Positions 4,475 to 7,773 of a DNA stretch of 7,773 nt are shown one piece after another (position 1 is the first letter of the stretch; every line of letters starts with the position of its first letter). The DNA is from JAXHUH01 sp034211175. GTDB taxonomy: Bacteria > Actinomycetota > Acidimicrobiia > Acidimicrobiales > CAIXPF01. Location of the stretch: NCBI GenBank assembly GCA_034211175.1, contig JAXHUH010000198.1, positions 1 through 7,773 of the forward strand. Direction: 5' to 3'. Below the pieces are notes generated by a model. That model had not been told where the DNA came from, did not search any database, and saw only the letters and a list, made by a program, of their open reading frames with translations. The position numbers and the translations under genes are program-made.

Positions 4475-6135
4475 CTGCCGGCCCCCGTCGTGGTCGTGAG
4501 CTCGATGTCGGCGTCGAGTGCGTCCTCGAGCAGCGAGCGTCGCTCGGCGGCGGCGTAGATGTCGAGCGAGGCGTCGGCGCCCGCCGCCACGGTGACCGTG
4601 ATGATCAGCCGTCGACGTCCGCCGTCCTCCGCCGGTGGCTCGACCGCGCAGTCGAGCCCCACGACGTTGCCGGCGTGCGCCCGGTCGAGGCCGATCCCGA
4701 CCCGCAGGAGCCCGGCCAGCACCCGCACGAGGTGGCGGTCGGTGTCGTCGAGCGCGGCGAACTCGTCGTGCTTGAGCTTCGGGGCGCTCTTGCGGTGGTA
4801 CCGGGCGACGAGCGCGATCAGCTCGATCTCGTGGTCGGTGAACCCGGTGAGCTGATCGGTGTTGCGGATCAGGTAGTAGCTGTGCTTGTGGTGGGCGCTG
4901 TGGGAGATGAACCGGCCCACGTTCGACAGCAGCCCGGCCGCTTCGAGGTAGTCGACGACCTCGGGCCCGAGCCCGTGGAGGTCGGCGGTGGCCGCGAACA
5001 GCCGTAACGCGAGGTTGGTCGAGTGATCGGAGTGGGCCCGGTCGGCGTCGAACAGCTCGGCGACGTGCTCGACACTGCCTCGGCGCAGGTCGGACAGGTG
5101 GTGGAGCGAGTCGCCGTGGTACTCCTGCAGCTGGTCGAGGATGATCCCCTCGCGCAGGGCGAAGTCGGAGACGGTGAGCGACTCCATCCCGAGCTCGTCG
5201 AGGATCACGTCCAACAGGACGGCGCCGCCGACGATGATGTCGGCCCGCTTGGCCTCGAGCCCGGCCACCCGCAGTCGCTCCTTCGGCGTCTGGGCGTCGC
5301 CCAGCACCTGGGTGATCTTGTCGAGCTCGGCCCGGGTGAAGGTGAAGTGGTTGACCGATCCCTTCGGCGGGTCACCCCGCAGGTGGCCGATCATCGTGGC
5401 GAGCGCCCCGATCGTGCCCGAGCTGCCCACGCACACCTCGGGGGCCCGTGACCGGACCTCCGTGCGCAGCGGGGCCAGGAACGCCCGTACGTGTTGGCGG
5501 CAGCGCTCGATCCGCTTCGGCGACGAGCGGCCGTCGGTGAAGAACCGCTCGCTCAGTCGGATCGCGCCGAGCTTGAGGCTGCGCACCCACTCGGTCTCGC
5601 CGCCCCGGCCGATGAGCAGCTCGGTGCTGCCGCCGCCGATGTCGATCAGCAGCAGGCGCCGGTCGTAGACGGCGACGGCCTGGAGCACACCGAGGTGGAT
5701 CAGGCGGGCCTCCTCGGTCCCGCTGATCACCTCGACGTCGACGCCGGCCTCGGCGCGGGCCCGGCGCAGGAACTCGGCCTGGTTGTCGGCCTCGCGCACC
5801 GCGCTGGTCGCCACCGCCTTGATCTGGGCGCCGGAGATCTCGGCGATCTGGCGGAACCGGCTGAGGCAGTCGATGCCCCGGTCGATGGCGTCGGGGGTCA
5901 GCGTCTTCATGTCGCCGGCGCCGGAGCCGAGCCGGACCATCTCCTTCTCCGAGGCGAGGACCTCGAAGCGGCGGCTCGGCAGCACCCGGGCGACGAGCAG
6001 GTGCATCGAGTTGGTGCCGATGTCGACCGCCGCGAACGTGTCGGCCGCCTGGCCGTTGGCAGCATCGTCGTCGGGGGCCACGCCGCGGCCGGTGTCGGCC
6101 GCGGCGTCGATCTCGGCATCGGGGTCGGTGCTCAC
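4471..6135 (-). CDS. Ppx/GppA family phosphatase (exopolyphosphatase / pppGpp 5'-phosphohydrolase)
   Basis: The 554-residue protein belongs to the Ppx/GppA family, which removes terminal phosphates from polyphosphate or converts pppGpp to ppGpp. After a polar, Ala/Asp-rich leader (about 1-32) comes the ASKHA ATPase-like part: phosphate-1 motif AAVDIGTNSMHLLV (35-48), ATSAVREADN (109-118), SGTEEARLI (138-146, with the probable catalytic Glu), phosphate-2 motif LIDIGGGSTELLIG (163-176), then CVGSSGTIGALA. The C-terminal helical HD-like domain includes HSDHSTNLALRLF, AAGLLSNVGRFISHSAHHKHSYYLIRN and IALVARYHRKSAPK. The motif usually reading L-H-[DE]-[IV]-G is L-S-N-V-G here, so the HD metal site is probably lost. 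GTG 6135 overlaps the upstream stop (GTGA), with GGGAG 6 bases before it. Longer in-frame starts up to 7305 would add only an Arg-rich shadow of the upstream gene. Polyphosphate versus pppGpp preference cannot be told. Confidence 0.93.
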   Translation of the reverse strand: MSTDPDAEIDAAADTGRGVAPDDDAANGQAADTFAAVDIGTNSMHLLVARVLPSRRFEVLASEKEMVRLGSGAGDMKTLTPDAIDRGIDCLSRFRQIAEISGAQIKAVATSAVREADNQAEFLRRARAEAGVDVEVISGTEEARLIHLGVLQAVAVYDRRLLLIDIGGGSTELLIGRGGETEWVRSLKLGAIRLSERFFTDGRSSPKRIERCRQHVRAFLAPLRTEVRSRAPEVCVGSSGTIGALATMIGHLRGDPPKGSVNHFTFTRAELDKITQVLGDAQTPKERLRVAGLEAKRADIIVGGAVLLDVILDELGMESLTVSDFALREGIILDQLQEYHGDSLHHLSDLRRGSVEHVAELFDADRAHSDHSTNLALRLFAATADLHGLGPEVVDYLEAAGLLSNVGRFISHSAHHKHSYYLIRNTDQLTGFTDHEIELIALVARYHRKSAPKLKHDEFAALDDTDRHLVRVLAGLLRVGIGLDRAHAGNVVGLDCAVEPPAEDGGRRRLIITVTVAAGADASLDIYAAAERRSLLEDALDADIELTTTTGAGR

Positions 6136-7427
6136 GTGGTGCTCCCGGCGTCGGTGGCGGGGGGCGGGTGGTCGAACAGACCGTCCCAGCGTGCGTCCAG
6201 CATGGCCAGCGCGCCGTCGAGCGGCACCATCTCGTAGCGGCCGTCGCCCACGTGGCCGACGAGGCCGAGGCGCTCGAGCTTGCCGACGGCGTCGTCGACC
6301 TCGAAGTCGACATCGGCGCAGCCGTGGCCCGCCAGCCACGCCTCCATCCGCTGGTCGAGCTCGTCGAGGGTCGCGGGCCGTCCGACGACGACGCAGGCCC
6401 AGGCGGCGAGGATCGCCTCCTTGACCTCCTCGTCCTCGGCGGCGTCGACCAGGTAGTGGAGCGCGGCGACGTCGTTGGCCAGGTTCTTGAAGTACAGGTC
6501 GTCCGTGACCCGCTGCATGAACTCGACCTTGCGGGTCTTGAAGCTGACCCACTGCTTCCACATCCAGGCGGCGAGGCCGCCGACCGCGCCGGCCAGCAGC
6601 AGCACCTGGCCCTGGTCGACCTGGGGGTCGCCGTCGCGCACCCCGAGCCACACGAGCACGAGCGAGACCAGGAACGCGATCGGCGCCAGCAGCTTGGTCA
6701 CGAGGAGGAACAGTCCGGTGCCCGCCGCGGGGATGCCGACGGCCAGCTTGTCGATCGGCCGCATCCGCACCTCGCTGTTCGGGAACAGCATCTCGAGGTC
6801 GGCCTCGGGCACGTTCCGGAACAGCTTCAGGAGCGTCGAGCCCGGCTCGAACCGCAGGTCCTCGAGGTCGCGGTCCCGCGCCTCGAACCACTCGCGCTCC
6901 TGGAAGCTGATGAAGACGAGCACCCGCTCGTAGGCGATGAACCGCAGCGTGCGCTTGCGCAGGCCGAACAGCGAGGACAGCTCCTCGGTGTGCTCGGCCG
7001 CGCCGCGCCGGAAGAACAGCGCCTCGGAGAACTCGTCGGGATCGGCGTGGAGCTTCACCTTCAGGAGCGACTCGGCCTCGAGCGCCTTGTCGAGCGTGCG
7101 GGCGTCGATGCGCTCGTAGTTCGCCCGCTCGAGGAGCTCGGTCAGCCCGTCGACCAGGCGCCGGCGGGCGTCGTCGCGGTCCACGTCCTCGCGGGCGACC
7201 GTGGCACGGGTGTCGGTGTCGGGATCGAACGGGGCGTACGCCTGCTTCAACCCATCGAGGCGCTCGCCGAACGCGTGGTGGATCGTGGCGGCCAGCAGGT
7301 CGCACAGCGCCCGGAACCGGTCGCGATCGGTCGGGTCGAGTGCCGGGTCGTCGACGAGCAGGTCGACGACCTCCCGGCGTCGCAGCGGGATGAAGTTCTC
7401 CCGTGCTCGGTTCGCAGTTGCCGTCAC
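6132..7427 (-). CDS. DUF3754 / TMEM143-like membrane protein
   Basis: The 431-residue protein fits the DUF3754 family, related to mitochondrial TMEM143, of unknown function. The N-terminal soluble part (about 1-225) begins NRARENFIPLRRREVVDLL and contains FISFQEREWFE and LLKLFRNVPEADLEMLFPNSEVRMRPIDKL, a signature-like block before the membrane region. Hydrophobic segments lie at about 228-263 (long enough for one or two helices) and about 272-291. The C-terminal soluble part contains KTRKVEFMQRVTDDLYFKNLANDVAALHYLVDAAEDEEVKEAILA and then a region resembling a small winged-helix-like fold (inferred). The GTG at 7427 is preferred over 7517 because of a strong Shine-Dalgarno and because the 30 extra residues are low-complexity. 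It is the first gene of a three-gene operon with 4-base overlaps, suggesting a role tied to Ppx/GppA, perhaps at the membrane. Confidence 0.85.
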   Translation of the reverse strand: MTATANRARENFIPLRRREVVDLLVDDPALDPTDRDRFRALCDLLAATIHHAFGERLDGLKQAYAPFDPDTDTRATVAREDVDRDDARRRLVDGLTELLERANYERIDARTLDKALEAESLLKVKLHADPDEFSEALFFRRGAAEHTEELSSLFGLRKRTLRFIAYERVLVFISFQEREWFEARDRDLEDLRFEPGSTLLKLFRNVPEADLEMLFPNSEVRMRPIDKLAVGIPAAGTGLFLLVTKLLAPIAFLVSLVLVWLGVRDGDPQVDQGQVLLLAGAVGGLAAWMWKQWVSFKTRKVEFMQRVTDDLYFKNLANDVAALHYLVDAAEDEEVKEAILAAWACVVVGRPATLDELDQRMEAWLAGHGCADVDFEVDDAVGKLERLGLVGHVGDGRYEMVPLDGALAMLDARWDGLFDHPPPATDAGSTT

Positions 7428-7434
7428 TCGTCGA

Positions 7435-7440
7435 CCTCCC
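7435..7440 (-). promoter_or_regulatory. Ribosome binding site that sets the DUF3754 start
   Basis: On the minus strand GGGAGG lies 7 bases before the GTG at 7427, ideal spacing. No comparable site precedes the alternative upstream start at 7517. Confidence 0.75.
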
Positions 7441-7516
7441 GCTTCACCGTAGCCATCCGCCGCGGACGAAATCCCCGCGGGCCGCTCCGCCCGGCGGCCC
7501 TCGCGCACCGCGGTCA

Positions 7517-7528
7517 CCCCGATCGGGG
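7517..7528. promoter_or_regulatory. Perfect 12-bp palindrome in the divergent intergenic region
   Basis: CCCCGATCGGGG is fully self-complementary and lies midway in the 175-base gap between the divergent DUF3754 operon and the gene at 7603. It could be an operator for a dimeric regulator. In DNA this GC-rich a palindrome of this length can also arise by chance. Confidence 0.2.
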
Positions 7529-7573
7529 CAGGACGATTCGCCCGGATGCGGGGACTCGCTCCCGCAGATCAAG

Positions 7574-7587
7574 GTGCCCGAGGGCAC
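7574..7587. promoter_or_regulatory. Inverted repeat just upstream of the gene at 7603
   Basis: GTGCCC and GGGCAC form perfect 6-base arms around GA and end 15 bases before the ATG at 7603. The position suits an operator or a small 5' RNA hairpin that affects ribosome access. There is no further support. Confidence 0.25.
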
Positions 7588-7602
7588 GGACGATGGTCGC
7601 TC

Positions 7603-7773
7603 ATGCGTTGGCGCGCCTGCGAGGAGCGGTGGGGTCGGGTCGCCGGCGCGCTGTTCCTCGCCGCGGTCGCCGCCGACGTCGCCTCCCAGCTGCTCGCCTA
7701 CGGGCTCGGCGGCGGTGGCGTCCCCCGGCTGGCGCTCGACGCCGGCGCCGCCGCGCCCGGGACCAGGGGATCA
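7603..7773 (+). CDS. 5' end of an unidentified gene with an N-terminal hydrophobic segment (partial)
   Basis: From ATG 7603 the frame stays open for 57 codons to the window edge, with more than 90% G/C at third positions, as expected for a real gene here. The N-terminus is MRWRACEERWGR, positively charged, followed by a hydrophobic stretch (about 13-35, VAGALFLAAVAADVASQLLA) and then a Gly/Ala-rich region. It could be a membrane anchor or a signal peptide. No family can be named from this fragment. No strong Shine-Dalgarno is visible, so a leaderless transcript or a later start is possible. It is divergent from the DUF3754 operon. Confidence 0.6.
   Translation, partial: MRWRACEERWGRVAGALFLAAVAADVASQLLAYGLGGGGVPRLALDAGAAAPGTRGS

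Noticed and set aside
6136..7305. Long in-frame extension of the Ppx/GppA gene (to 944 residues)
   Set aside because: The added part is Arg/Pro-rich and antiphase to the DUF3754 gene on the same strand. The GTG at 6135 has a ribosome binding site and a GTGA overlap.

Overview
The window is very GC-rich, with strong G/C preference at third codon positions, GTG/TTG starts and 4-base gene overlaps. This fits an Actinomycetota genome. An Acidimicrobiia-like lineage is my guess from the gene content; there is no rRNA or other phylogenetic marker. No tRNA, rRNA, CRISPR array, transposase or phage gene is visible.

Left block (+ strand, 1-2683), iron/peroxide handling. A Tat-exported DyP-type peroxidase, probably a lipoprotein (146-1366), is followed by a hairpin. 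Next comes a two-gene encapsulin nanocompartment operon: an encapsulated ferritin-like cargo (EncFtn, 1479-1880, TTG start) and a family 1 encapsulin shell protein (1877-2683, GTG start) joined by a GTGA overlap. The EncFtn residues that bind iron in the Rhodospirillum rubrum protein are all present at the same numbers, and its tail carries an encapsulin-docking motif. The shell gene's Shine-Dalgarno lies inside the codons just after that motif. The peroxidase has export signals and no docking tail, so it is a neighbour and not an obvious cargo.

Middle block (2684-4270), a divergent gene pair: a two-domain VOC-superfamily protein (- strand) and a DUF5655 protein with an N-terminal Cys/His cluster (+ strand), 38 bases apart. 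The pair is bracketed by two inverted copies of a 52-bp palindromic repeat (2704-2755 and 4182-4233; 46 of 52 positions identical). Each copy sits in a convergent intergenic gap. This repeat is the least explained element of the window. Two further hairpins, one with a TTCG loop, follow the DUF5655 stop codon.

Right block (- strand, 4271-7427), a tightly coupled three-gene operon: a DUF3754/TMEM143-like membrane protein, then a Ppx/GppA phosphatase, then a 67-residue membrane protein. Both junctions are 4-base GTGA overlaps. The Ppx/GppA protein has intact N-terminal phosphate-binding motifs, but the HD-like motif of its C-terminal domain reads S-N. The operon links polyphosphate or (p)ppGpp metabolism with two uncharacterised membrane proteins.

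The window ends in the first 57 codons of a divergent + strand gene (from 7603) with one hydrophobic segment. The 175-base divergent gap before it holds two perfect short inverted repeats.
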